The position numbers and the translations under genes are program-made. A stretch of 64,000 nt of DNA from NCBI GenBank assembly GCA_046635845.1, contig JAQQXN010000001.1; one strand, given 5' to 3'. The notes beneath the pieces are model-generated. The model saw only the letters and a program-made list of their open reading frames with translations. It did not search any database and was not told where the DNA came from. This document shows positions 7,736-15,891 of this stretch, piece by piece. Each line of letters starts with the position of its first letter. Within the stretch, counting starts at the first letter, position 1. The DNA comes from UBA168 sp011055275. Its GTDB lineage: Archaea; Thermoproteota; Thermoprotei_A; Marsarchaeales; UBA168.

Positions 7736-8845
7736 ATGGACTACAGGACAACTCATGTGGGAAGCTTGCCTCGCCCACCCGATCTGAATCAGTCCAACGT
7801 CGAAAAAGCAATAGAAGAAATAGTTAAGGTTCAGATAGAAACGGGTGTTGACGAGGTAAATGACGGCGAGTACCGTAGGTCGATATTCTTCGGTGATATA
7901 TCTGGCTTGCCCGGCTTTGCTCACGGAGACCTCGTGTGGACGGCCTCGGCTGGGGATTCCGTCAAGGTGGCCGTGCCAGTGGAAAAGATAAAGTATGACT
8001 TTTCTCACCCGGTTCTCGGAAATGAGGTAAAGGCAATAAGGGCCGTTCTGGACAAGCTGGGCGTCAAGAGAAGAGTAAAGGTGACCGCGCCAGCTCTAAG
8101 TCTCATGGTCTCCTTCTATCCAGATCCTTCGGTAAGCCCCGCAAGGCCTAGGGAGGCCCTGGAACGCGCGAGGGAACAAGTCAAGAAGTATTACCCAACG
8201 GTTGACGATTACGCTGACGAAATCAAGGCCATCATAATTAATGAGGTGAGGTCCGCCTTCGACGCCGGAGCCGATAGTGTGCAACTTGACGCGCCAGAGA
8301 TCCTTCAGTTCGGGGTTTACGGTGACTACAGGGAATCTCGTTCAAAGGATGCGGTGAGGTCAGCCGTCCAGCTGAACAATGAGCTGCTTTCCTCCATTCC
8401 GTGGGAAAAAATACAGGTGCACGCTTGCTGGGGTAACCTTAGGAACACGCAATTCAATACGCATGGTCACTATGACGGCGCGCTTCCCGAGCTTTACGAC
8501 CTTAAGGCAGGAGTAATAGGTCCCCTCGAGGTATTCGACGGCATAAGGGACTTCGACGAGTTGTCATACTTCAGGGATTACGAGCCACCAAAGGACAAGG
8601 GCTTGGCGCTGGGGCTGGTAAGCGTCAAAACCAGGAACGTGGAGCCGGTCGAAGTTATAAGGAAGAGGTACCAGACCGCTGTGGAGGCTACGGACAAGGA
8701 CGATCTCGTGGTTGCTCCGGGTTGTGGCTTCGCATCAGATCCCATAAGCATACACACGCTCGAGAGCGCCAAAAGGAAGCTCGCGAACATGGTCAAGGCC
8801 GTAAACGGAAGTCCGCGATTGCCTCGCGTTTATAGTTATTTATAG
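7736..8845 (+). CDS. Cobalamin-independent methionine synthase (MetE C-terminal-like) family protein
   Basis: TIM-barrel methyltransferase of the MetE catalytic-domain superfamily, 369 aa. The N-terminus TTHVGSLPRP matches the family signature. Zn-thiol activation residues are visible as HACWGN (H and C) and a late Cys in VAPGCGFASDP, with DEVNDGEYRR and QLDAPEIL in the barrel. It contains only the catalytic half, as in archaeal MetE, where the methyl donor may be a protein or corrinoid rather than folate. Family relatives also include epoxyalkane:CoM transferase-like enzymes, so the methionine role is probable but not certain. The gene stands alone with its own promoter. Confidence 0.75.
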   Translation: MDYRTTHVGSLPRPPDLNQSNVEKAIEEIVKVQIETGVDEVNDGEYRRSIFFGDISGLPGFAHGDLVWTASAGDSVKVAVPVEKIKYDFSHPVLGNEVKAIRAVLDKLGVKRRVKVTAPALSLMVSFYPDPSVSPARPREALERAREQVKKYYPTVDDYADEIKAIIINEVRSAFDAGADSVQLDAPEILQFGVYGDYRESRSKDAVRSAVQLNNELLSSIPWEKIQVHACWGNLRNTQFNTHGHYDGALPELYDLKAGVIGPLEVFDGIRDFDELSYFRDYEPPKDKGLALGLVSVKTRNVEPVEVIRKRYQTAVEATDKDDLVVAPGCGFASDPISIHTLESAKRKLANMVKAVNGSPRLPRVYSYL

Positions 8846-8910
8846 TTATGGTTAGGGGTTAGATGGAGGCTGTAAAACTCCGACTTTTAAGGAGGAGATG
8901 AATTGCGAGA

Positions 8911-8920
8911 GACTTATATA
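8911..8920 (+). promoter_or_regulatory. TATA-like box before decayed tnpB
   Basis: The sequence gacttatata lies 8-16 nt upstream of ATG 8927; a purine-rich aaggaggag tract at 8889-8897 precedes it. These could be relics of the element's own expression signals. Confidence 0.35.
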
Positions 8921-8926
8921 ATTGGT

Positions 8927-9545
8927 ATGCTAAGTAAGCGGTTGCTGAAGACCCTCAAAGTGCACCTGTACCCAACTGACGATCAGAGAGTTCTCCTTGA
9001 GAAGCACTTCGGCGCCTGCAGGTTTATCTGGAACCACTTCCTAGAGGTAAGGGCGAAGTACTACGCGGAGCACAAAGGCGACAAAAAGAAGGGCCTAACC
9101 CCCTTCGAGACCTTAAGGATGCTGACAGAGATGAAGAAGGAGCTGCCATGGCTGAACGAGGTCAACTCGCAGAGCCTGCGGCAACCTCTCGGGAGGTTGG
9201 ACATAGCTTTCAGGGCGTTCTTCAAGCACGACGCCGACTACCCCAACTTCAAGTCCAAGAGGGAGGACCAGTACTTTATCGTGCCTCAGAACTTTTTTCG
9301 TTTACGATAAGAAGTTGATAATCCCAAAGTTTCGGGAAGGCAGAAAGTTCAGGGATCACGGGGCAATACCCGACAAGGTCCATCAGGCCATCGTCACGAG
9401 AAAAGGAGATCGCTACTACGCCTCGATATGGTAAGAGACGGGCGAAGGCCATCGAAAGGGAGCGGCGCCGTGGGCCTCGACGTGGGCGTGGCGCACTTCC
9501 TGACGACGTCTGACGGTGTAGCTGTAGAGCCCTCGCGCGGCTGTA
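8927..9545 (+). pseudogene. tnpB: Broken tnpB (IS200/IS605-family RNA-guided nuclease)
   Basis: The N-terminal OrfB helix-turn-helix region is intact: KVHLYPTDDQRVLLEKHFGA, RFIWNHFLE and ADYPNFKSKRED. The reading frame shifts at a six-T tract (9293-9298), resumes as FFVYDKKLIIPKFREGRKF with KGDRYYASIW, and stops at 9432. In another frame at 9470-9535 the RuvC-I motif GLDVGVAHFLTTSDG is legible. The rest of RuvC, the zinc finger and a normal right end are missing. It is therefore truncated by at least one frameshift, one stop and a 3' deletion. The protein cannot be active. Confidence 0.9.
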
Positions 9546-9613
9546 GATGCGGCCGCCTGGCTGCCCAAGCGCCAGGGTCGTTCCGCTGGCGGCCGCGATT
9601 TTGAAGGCAACAA

Positions 9614-9621
9614 AGGTTAAA
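9614..9621 (+). promoter_or_regulatory. TATA-like box of the glycine cleavage operon
   Basis: The sequence aggttaaa sits about 25 nt before ATG 9642. It selects that start, which begins the conserved GcvH N-terminus TYLVPEGLYYTKEHEW, rather than ATG 9621. Confidence 0.5.
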
Positions 9622-9641
9622 TGCAGAAGAAAAAGGGCCCT

Positions 9642-10127
9642 ATGACATATCTCGTGCCAGAAGGCCTTTACTACACAAAGGAGCACGAGTGGGCCAAGGT
9701 CACGACCGATGAAAAAGGGCAACAGCTTGTGCTCGTTGGTATAACCGATTACGCGCAGGCCAAACTTGGGGACGTGGTCTACGTGGTGTTGCCCCAGCTC
9801 AGGGCCTACTCAAAAGGCGAGGTGCTAGCAGAGCTGGAGGCCTACAAGGGTGTCTCGGAGGTCTACGCTCCAGTATCCGGAGAGGTTGTTGAGCGCAACA
9901 GCAACCTCGAGGGAACGCCTGAGCTCATAAACCAGGATCCCTACGGGAAGGGATGGATAGCGGTCATAAGACCAAAGGACCTGGCATCGGAGCTCCTCCA
10001 ACTTCTAGATCACAGAGCTTACGAGGAGATCTTAGTTGGCCATCGAGCGCCCGAAAAACCCCTACGTTCCGCTGAGCGAACGCGACGTCGAGGTAATGCT
10101 GAAGAAAATAGGCGTCTCATCAATTGA
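9642..10127 (+). CDS. gcvH: Glycine cleavage system H protein (lipoyl carrier)
   Basis: Lipoylated swinging-arm protein that carries the aminomethyl group from P- to T-protein. Conserved features are YYTKEHEWAKV, GITDYAQAKLGDVVYV, and the lipoylation region LEAYKGVSEVYAPVSGEVVE with the acceptor Lys at about residue 68, then NQDPYGKGWIAVI. The body ends near LLDHRAYEEIL, the usual family end. The frame nevertheless continues 30 residues of Arg-rich sequence into the next gene. A TAG in another frame (10033-10035) lies immediately before the gcvPA start codon, so a late frameshift may have removed the original stop. First gene of a gcvH-gcvPA-gcvPB operon. Confidence 0.9.
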   Translation: MTYLVPEGLYYTKEHEWAKVTTDEKGQQLVLVGITDYAQAKLGDVVYVVLPQLRAYSKGEVLAELEAYKGVSEVYAPVSGEVVERNSNLEGTPELINQDPYGKGWIAVIRPKDLASELLQLLDHRAYEEILVGHRAPEKPLRSAERTRRRGNAEENRRLIN

Positions 10128-11313
10128 CGTGCTCTTCAGGGATATCCCGTACGCGCCGCACGACCCTGCGCTTCCCCTGCCCGTTGAAGAGGAGGAGCTC
10201 GAGCAAGAGCTTATGACCAGATTAGGGTCGCCTCCACCCACTAGCGTTCGTTTGAGGTACGTTCCCGCTCTCGTGGATGAGATTGCCTCCAGAGCGGAGT
10301 TCTACACCGCTTATACCTCTTATCAGAGCGAGTTAAGTCAAGGAATGCTCCAAGCGCTCTTTGAGTTTCAATCTCTCGTGAGCTCGCTCACTGGCATGGA
10401 CGCGGTTGCCTCATCACTTTACGATGGTGGGGCGGCCCTCGGAGAGGCGGCTCTCCTCTCTAAGAGAGTAAATGGGCGGAAGAAAGTCCTAGTGGCTTCT
10501 TCGATGGATCCTCAGAGAAAGGCCGTCCTCAGGACTTACGCCCGCGGCGGTAACATGGAGGTGGCCGAGATCCCCTTCGACGAGAGCGGGGAGCTTGATC
10601 TTTCTTATGCTGACATAGGAGAAGGGATATCTCTCGTTTACGTGGAGTCCCCCAACTACTTCGGAGTGCTTGAGGAGGGGCTTGCTGAGCTTTCCTCGTG
10701 GGCTCACTCCAAGGGCGCGCTGCTCGGGGTGGGAGTTGATCTCCCCTCGCTCTCCGTGTTGAGGCCCCCTTCGGATTACGGCGCGGATCTCGTAGTGGCA
10801 GAGGGTGTAGGCCTGCATTCATACGCTTCGTCAGGGCTCGGGGTGTTGGGCGTCAGGGCCGAACTCATGAGGCAGCTGCCGGGAAAGCTAGTTGGGGCGA
10901 CGACCGACTCGGAGGGGCGCCTCGCCTATTGCCTAACCCTTCTGACGAGGGAGCAAAGCATAAGAAGGGAGAAGGCCACCAGCAACGTGACAACGGACTC
11001 TGCCTTAAATGCCCTGAGGGCAGCGGTATATCTCTCCCTTTTGGGAGCCAAGGGGTTGGCGGAGGTTGTAAAAAAGGAGACGTCGGCCGCGCGCGAGCTC
11101 GAGTCAGCGCTTCGCTCGTTGGGATACAGGGCTCCATCGCTCTCTGGGCCGCACCTCGGGAGGTTTGCCGCCGAGCTTCCGGGTTCCTCAAAAAGGCCCG
11201 TTCAGGCGGTGGGTATACCGCTGTGGAGGGATTATCCCCTCCTGGATCAGGTGCTACTTTTCGGTGGAACATCGCTTAATGACGTTGCATCGGCCATGGG
11301 GTGGTCCCTTTGA
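10036..11313 (+). CDS. gcvPA: Glycine dehydrogenase (decarboxylating) subunit 1
   Basis: Alpha subunit of the two-chain P-protein found in archaea and many Gram-positive bacteria; with GcvPB it decarboxylates glycine and loads H-protein. Recognisable blocks are YVPLSERDVEVMLKKIGV, AEFYTAYTSYQSELSQGMLQ, FEFQSLVSSLTGMD and ASLYDGGAALGEA. It has a fold-type I aminotransferase layout but lacks the PLP Lys, which is in subunit 2. Length 425 aa is usual. The TTG start immediately follows an out-of-frame TAG. It overlaps gcvPB by TTGA, implying coupled translation. Confidence 0.9.
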   Translation: MAIERPKNPYVPLSERDVEVMLKKIGVSSIDVLFRDIPYAPHDPALPLPVEEEELEQELMTRLGSPPPTSVRLRYVPALVDEIASRAEFYTAYTSYQSELSQGMLQALFEFQSLVSSLTGMDAVASSLYDGGAALGEAALLSKRVNGRKKVLVASSMDPQRKAVLRTYARGGNMEVAEIPFDESGELDLSYADIGEGISLVYVESPNYFGVLEEGLAELSSWAHSKGALLGVGVDLPSLSVLRPPSDYGADLVVAEGVGLHSYASSGLGVLGVRAELMRQLPGKLVGATTDSEGRLAYCLTLLTREQSIRREKATSNVTTDSALNALRAAVYLSLLGAKGLAEVVKKETSAARELESALRSLGYRAPSLSGPHLGRFAAELPGSSKRPVQAVGIPLWRDYPLLDQVLLFGGTSLNDVASAMGWSL

Positions 11314-12833
11314 AATACAGGCAGGCCAAGTGGGAGATGGGAAGGGAGGAGAACGAGCCCCTCGTGTTTCAACTTGGCTTCAGCTATCCGTATTCCCCTA
11401 ACGAACTGGCCAAAGAGCTGGGAATCCCAGAAGAGCTGGCCAGAAAGGACCCGCCAGAGGTCCCGAGGGTTCCCGAGGTGAGGCTCGCAAGACACTACCT
11501 CCACCTGTCTCAGATGAACTTTGGGGTCGATTCGGGCCCCGTTCCGTTGGGTTCCTGCACCATGAAGTATACGCCTAAGGTGCTTGAAAGGGTGGCAAAG
11601 TGGCAGAGGATAGCCGACCTTACCTACGAGCAGCTGAAAGAGGACGCCGCGCTGCTCGGCCTTCTTCTCGAGCTTCAGCGCTACCTGGCCGAGCTAACCG
11701 GCATGGATGCCTTCACGCTGGCTCCCAAGGCTGGTTCCCAGGGCGAGCTTACCGCGTTGCTCATGATAAGGAAGTACTTTGAGGAGAGAGGGGAGACGCG
11801 GGAAGAAGGAGGAAAGCTGGTTGGCAGGAACCAGGTACTCATCCCGCTCACGGCTCATGGGTCAAACTTCGCCAGCGCGGCCATGGCTGGCTTCGAGGTA
11901 GTGAGGCTTCCAGTTAAGGACGGGCTTCTCTTTGGATGGGAAAAAGCCGTCAGTGAGAACGTGGCGGCGGTCATGCTCACGGTCCCCAACACTTACGGCC
12001 TTTACGAGCCAGCGATGCCCGACCTGGTAAGGGCAGTTCACGCGTCGGGTGGTCTTGCCTATTATGACGGCGCAAACATGAACTCGCTGCTGGGCCTCTA
12101 CAGACCTGGCGACATGGGATTTGACGTGGTCCAGCTAAACCTCCATAAGACCTTCGCTTCCCCGCACGGCGGAGGAGGTCCTGGTGCCGGCCCCGTGGGC
12201 GTGAAGCGGGCGCTTTCGGACTACTTGCCAGTTCCCCGCATAGAAGAGAAAGAGGACGGCTCGGCGTTCATAAACGAAGATGCCCTACACAGTGTGGGAA
12301 GGATCTCCGAAGGAGTCGGTAACTTGGCTGCCCTGTTGAGGGCTTACTGCTACGTGAGGCTGCTGGGCCCCGAGGGATTGGCTGACGTTGCGCGCTACAG
12401 CGTTCTCAGCTCGAACTACGCGGCCTCGTTTCTGGATGATCGGTTTTACCTTCCCTCTCCGGGCATGCCTAGGAAGCATGAGTTCGCCTTTGCGGCCAAG
12501 GGTAAAAAGGCAAGCGATGTGGCCAAGTACCTGCTCAGCTACGGTTACGCTCCCTCTGTCCACTTCCCGCCCGAGCTTGAGGAATCTCTCATGATTGAGT
12601 TCACCGAGACCGAGGGAAGGAGAGAAATAGAGGAGTACATGGCCGCTCTCCTGGCGGCAGTGGGGAAAAGCGAGGAGGAGCTTTCACGCGAGCCCTCTGG
12701 GGCTTCCGTGAGCAGGGTCGACGAGGTTAGGGCCGCACGGAAACCCATAGTCACGTACTCGGCGCTGCTTTCTTCTGACCTCAAGGACAAGGTGAGAAGC
12801 TCGGAAATCGCGCGAGAGCCCACATCTCGCTGA
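11310..12833 (+). CDS. gcvPB: Glycine dehydrogenase (decarboxylating) subunit 2
   Basis: Catalytic beta subunit of P-protein. It has the LGSCTMKYTPKV signature near residue 80, TGMDAFTLAPKAGSQGEL, and the PLP-binding Lys in QLNLHKTFASPHGGGGPGAG (about residue 280). TTG 11310 overlaps the GcvPA stop codon and is preferred to GTG 11301. At 507 aa it is normal. No gcvT or lipoate ligase lies next to it; the dihydrolipoamide dehydrogenase at 23.7 kb could serve as L-protein. The direction of flux (glycine breakdown or reductive synthesis) cannot be read from sequence. Confidence 0.92.
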   Translation: MKYRQAKWEMGREENEPLVFQLGFSYPYSPNELAKELGIPEELARKDPPEVPRVPEVRLARHYLHLSQMNFGVDSGPVPLGSCTMKYTPKVLERVAKWQRIADLTYEQLKEDAALLGLLLELQRYLAELTGMDAFTLAPKAGSQGELTALLMIRKYFEERGETREEGGKLVGRNQVLIPLTAHGSNFASAAMAGFEVVRLPVKDGLLFGWEKAVSENVAAVMLTVPNTYGLYEPAMPDLVRAVHASGGLAYYDGANMNSLLGLYRPGDMGFDVVQLNLHKTFASPHGGGGPGAGPVGVKRALSDYLPVPRIEEKEDGSAFINEDALHSVGRISEGVGNLAALLRAYCYVRLLGPEGLADVARYSVLSSNYAASFLDDRFYLPSPGMPRKHEFAFAAKGKKASDVAKYLLSYGYAPSVHFPPELEESLMIEFTETEGRREIEEYMAALLAAVGKSEEELSREPSGASVSRVDEVRAARKPIVTYSALLSSDLKDKVRSSEIAREPTSR

Positions 12834-12869
12834 TCGCTTGAGTAGGCTCCCTTTAACTCTGTGGATTGG

Positions 12870-12891
12870 GAGTGGAAGTCTTCGTCCACTC
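12870..12891. terminator. Hairpin between convergent gcvPB and sugar-kinase genes
   Basis: A perfect 7-bp stem gagtgga/tccactc encloses an 8-nt loop (agtcttcg). It lies 37 nt past the gcvPB stop and 54 nt past the convergent kinase stop. There is no U-tract, so its action as a terminator is a guess; it could merely be a transcript-end structure. Confidence 0.3.
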
Positions 12892-12944
12892 TGTGAGGGC
12901 GGATTAGTTAGCTGCCTTTGGCTTGCCCCGCGAATCGCGCTTGG

Positions 12945-13865
12945 TTAAACTCGCTCCACGTGCTGGGCGCGCATGAGCTCCAGCACCTCCTCCTTGGACG
13001 AGGGGCCGTCCATGGGGCTGAGCTTCGTAACGGATATGGCTGCTGCGGCACTGGCGAAGGTAGCCGCTTCATCAAGCTTCGCACCACCCTCAACCATGGC
13101 CAGAAATGCACCGTTGTACCAATCTCCAGCTCCCGTCGCGTCTACCTCCTTCACGATAGGCGTCTTTATGGCCTTTTGTTCTCCCTTTACGAACAGTTTT
13201 GACCCGAGTTTTCCCATCTTGAGGATGACCACTCTCTCGTTTGAGAGCGACGCGCAGGCGCTTTCGGCGTCACCGAAGAGCTCCACTGCGTCCTCGATGC
13301 TCAGCATTAGATATGAGGAAGCTTTGCAGAGCGAAAGCAGCTCCATCCTCAGAGCGTCGGACATGAGCTCCTTCCTCACATTTGGATCAAAGAAAAGGGG
13401 TACGTCCTGCTCCTTTGCTAGCCTAACCGCCTTCCTCACTGCCCTTGCCATTCCCCAGCCCATGCCCAGCGACGACCCCGACACGTGGAGCGCCGATATC
13501 CCCCTCAGGTCCACGTCATCTTCTTTCAGAAGCGCCGCCGCCGAGTCCTTTCCGTGAAAGAGGAAGTTGCGCTTTACCCCGTCGTAGGAGAGGAACGAGG
13601 TGGCGGTGGTCCTCTTGTCCGTCGTCCTTATGAGTGATGTGTCAACTCCGTCCGACCTCATCCTATCCACGAACGCTTTTCCAAACTCGTCTCTTCCAAC
13701 CACGCATGCAAACTTGGACTTTCCTCCAACCCTGCTCACGGCTGAGGCCGTTATGGCCGGCGCCCCGCTGGGAAAGGGACCGTAAAAGGTCCCAGGTTCT
13801 CCCAGGTTGCCCCCCTCACTCCTTATGAACTCGACGAGCGCCTCTCCCAGCGAGAAAACTGTCAT
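12945..13865 (-). CDS. PfkB-family carbohydrate kinase
   Basis: Ribokinase-fold ATP-dependent sugar kinase, 306 aa. The N-terminal GEALVEFIRS and SGAPAITASAVSRVGGKSKF blocks bind the sugar. The C-terminal VDATGAGDWYNGAFLA contains the catalytic Asp and the anion hole. Family members phosphorylate ribose, fructose, 2-keto-3-deoxygluconate or nucleosides. A KDG or fructose-type kinase would suit the surrounding sugar metabolism, but the exact substrate is open. It is divergent from the APC permease with about 105 nt between them, so the two may share control. Confidence 0.82.
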   Translation of the reverse strand: MTVFSLGEALVEFIRSEGGNLGEPGTFYGPFPSGAPAITASAVSRVGGKSKFACVVGRDEFGKAFVDRMRSDGVDTSLIRTTDKRTTATSFLSYDGVKRNFLFHGKDSAAALLKEDDVDLRGISALHVSGSSLGMGWGMARAVRKAVRLAKEQDVPLFFDPNVRKELMSDALRMELLSLCKASSYLMLSIEDAVELFGDAESACASLSNERVVILKMGKLGSKLFVKGEQKAIKTPIVKEVDATGAGDWYNGAFLAMVEGGAKLDEAATFASAAAAISVTKLSPMDGPSSKEEVLELMRAQHVERV

Positions 13866-13940
13866 AATGAGAGGTGATCGGTAAAAATAAGCGTTTTGCC
13901 ACGCCCCTTGGTACCAAATAATCTATAGTTTGGTAGAAAC

Positions 13941-13950
13941 GTTTAAATAA
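13941..13950 (+). promoter_or_regulatory. TATA-like box of the APC permease
   Basis: The sequence gtttaaataa is centred 26 nt upstream of TTG 13971, an ideal leaderless spacing that supports the TTG start. Confidence 0.6.
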
Positions 13951-13970
13951 TTGGAATTTTACTCTACAAA

Positions 13971-15833
13971 TTGCCGCCAAGGGATATAATTGAAAAAGAA
14001 GCCTCAACAAAAGATAGAGAATTAAAACGCGCCCTAGGGACGTGGGACATATCTTTTCTTGTGATCGGCGCCATGATAGGTAGCGGTTGGCTTTTCGGTG
14101 CCCTCGGTGGTGCCTATACGGCCGGCCCTGCCGCAATAATCTCGTGGATCATAGCAGCAGTCCTCATGCTTTTTGTTGCTCTGGTCTATGCCGAGCTTGC
14201 TGGAATGCTGCCCAAGTCGGGGGGTATCGTGCGTTATCCCCAGTACACTTACGGTGGCCTAGCATCCTACATATTCTCGTGGTCTTACTTGCTGAGTTCC
14301 GTAAGCGTCGCGCCTTCCGAGTCGCTCGCCGCCATAAATTACATGTCATCGTACGTGAATGGGCTGCTCACCAGTAGCGGCGTACTTTCGATAAAGGGTT
14401 TTGCCGTGGCGCTGGTCCTCATGCTCTTCTTTTTTGCACTTAACTGGTACGGAGTTAGGGTGATGAGCAGCGTGAACACCGCCGTAGGGGTTTGGAAGGT
14501 GATCGTCCCCACTGCCACGTTCGTCCTCCTGTTCGCGCTTGACTTTCACGCGTCGTACGTGATGTCGCTTAGAGGTGGGTTTGCGCCCTATGGATGGGCC
14601 GCAATTTTCATGGCCATACCCACGCAGGGAATAGCTTACTCATATTTAGGGTTCAGGCAAGGGGTAGACTTTGCGGGGGAAGCAAAGAGGCCCAACGACG
14701 TGATAAAGGGAACCGTGCTGGGCTTTATACTCGTGGCGCTGATATACGTGTTGCTGCAGGTCTCCTTCATAGGAGCTGTTAACTGGAGCGCCGTCTCGGT
14801 AACTCCCGGTGATTGGCAGGGCTTGTACTCAGAGCTGCACACGGGTCCCTTCTACCTGATAATGAAGCAAAGCGGCGTCTACGTACTGGCTGGCTTCGCG
14901 GTCCTCCTGCTCATAGACGCCATCGTCTCACCGGCAGGAACCGCCTGGATATACGTGGGGACCTGCGCTAGGGCCATGTACGGCATGGCGGCCACTGGAA
15001 ACCTGCCCCCATCTTTCTTGACGCTTAACTCCCACAGGGTTCCGCTCTGGGGAACGGTTCTCACGCTTTTGATTGGGCTCCTCTTTTTCCTGCCCTTCCC
15101 CACGTGGTACGCGATATCCTCGTTCATAGTGCTCACGACGGTGCTAACATACGTCGTCGGTGGGCCCGCGTTGGTCACTCTGAGGCGTACAGCTGCTGAC
15201 GCCAAAAGGCCCATTAAGCTGCCTTGGGCGGAGGTCATCGGCGCCGTTGCCATGATCGCGTCTTTTCTCATAGTCTACTGGGCTACGTACTACGTCCTTT
15301 GGTTCGCCTTTGCCCTGATAATGGGTGGCCTGCCGTTGTTCCTCGGCTACTCAGCGGTTAGAGCCTATGGGTCCAGCCTCAGAAGAGGGATATCGTCTGC
15401 CGTTCTTTACCTAGCAGTGCTTTTGACATCGACCTATTTCCTGATATACTTACCCATAGTTGCGCCAACGGGCTGGCCATCGCCTACCCCCGTTGCCATC
15501 GCGCTGACCGGAACCAGGCTGATCGACTTTGTCGTCTACGTGATTGTTATAGCGTTCGCGACGCTCCTTGCCCTGTTCTACGTTAGGCCGACCATGGACG
15601 AGAGGGGAAAGCAGCACGTCCTCTCGGGGCTTTGGGTGATAGGCGTGCTGCTCTCGGCTTACGCGCTTTCGTTCCTCGGAGATTTCGGCGTTTTCTCGAT
15701 CCCAGTGATACCTTTCCCCTACGACACGGTCCTTGCGGCCGTTACGGCCTTGATTTGGTACTGGGTTGCCTTGGAAAGCGGTATAGTGACCGAGGAGCTA
15801 CAGGTCGCACTGAAAGAGCTGGGCATACCTTAA
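13971..15833 (+). CDS. APC-superfamily amino acid permease
   Basis: Integral membrane amino acid or amine transporter, 620 aa with about 14 hydrophobic segments, longer than the usual 12-TM members of about 450-500 aa. The first helix carries the family GAMIGSGWLFGALGGAYTAGP signature (unwound IGSG motif), followed by AELAGMLPKSGGIVRYPQYT. The C-terminal 100 residues add extra hydrophobic segments. Substrate unknown. Its own promoter and isolation from the downstream Lrp-like gene (58 nt gap with its own TATA-like box) suggest separate control, possibly by that neighbour. Confidence 0.85.
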   Translation: MPPRDIIEKEASTKDRELKRALGTWDISFLVIGAMIGSGWLFGALGGAYTAGPAAIISWIIAAVLMLFVALVYAELAGMLPKSGGIVRYPQYTYGGLASYIFSWSYLLSSVSVAPSESLAAINYMSSYVNGLLTSSGVLSIKGFAVALVLMLFFFALNWYGVRVMSSVNTAVGVWKVIVPTATFVLLFALDFHASYVMSLRGGFAPYGWAAIFMAIPTQGIAYSYLGFRQGVDFAGEAKRPNDVIKGTVLGFILVALIYVLLQVSFIGAVNWSAVSVTPGDWQGLYSELHTGPFYLIMKQSGVYVLAGFAVLLLIDAIVSPAGTAWIYVGTCARAMYGMAATGNLPPSFLTLNSHRVPLWGTVLTLLIGLLFFLPFPTWYAISSFIVLTTVLTYVVGGPALVTLRRTAADAKRPIKLPWAEVIGAVAMIASFLIVYWATYYVLWFAFALIMGGLPLFLGYSAVRAYGSSLRRGISSAVLYLAVLLTSTYFLIYLPIVAPTGWPSPTPVAIALTGTRLIDFVVYVIVIAFATLLALFYVRPTMDERGKQHVLSGLWVIGVLLSAYALSFLGDFGVFSIPVIPFPYDTVLAAVTALIWYWVALESGIVTEELQVALKELGIP

Positions 15834-15864
15834 ATTTAATCTTTTTCTAGCATTAAATCGTAGG

Positions 15865-15872
15865 GTTTAAAT
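15865..15872 (+). promoter_or_regulatory. TATA-like box of the Lrp-like gene
   Basis: The sequence gtttaaat lies about 24 nt before ATG 15892, supporting a leaderless start at that ATG. Confidence 0.55.
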
Positions 15873-15891
15873 TGTAGAGCGAGGTAATTAC

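Noticed and set aside
12973..13557. Plus-strand 194-codon open frame rich in Ser
   Set aside because: Antisense to the PfkB kinase with its conserved DATGAGD; Ser-rich composition is the complement of the real codons.
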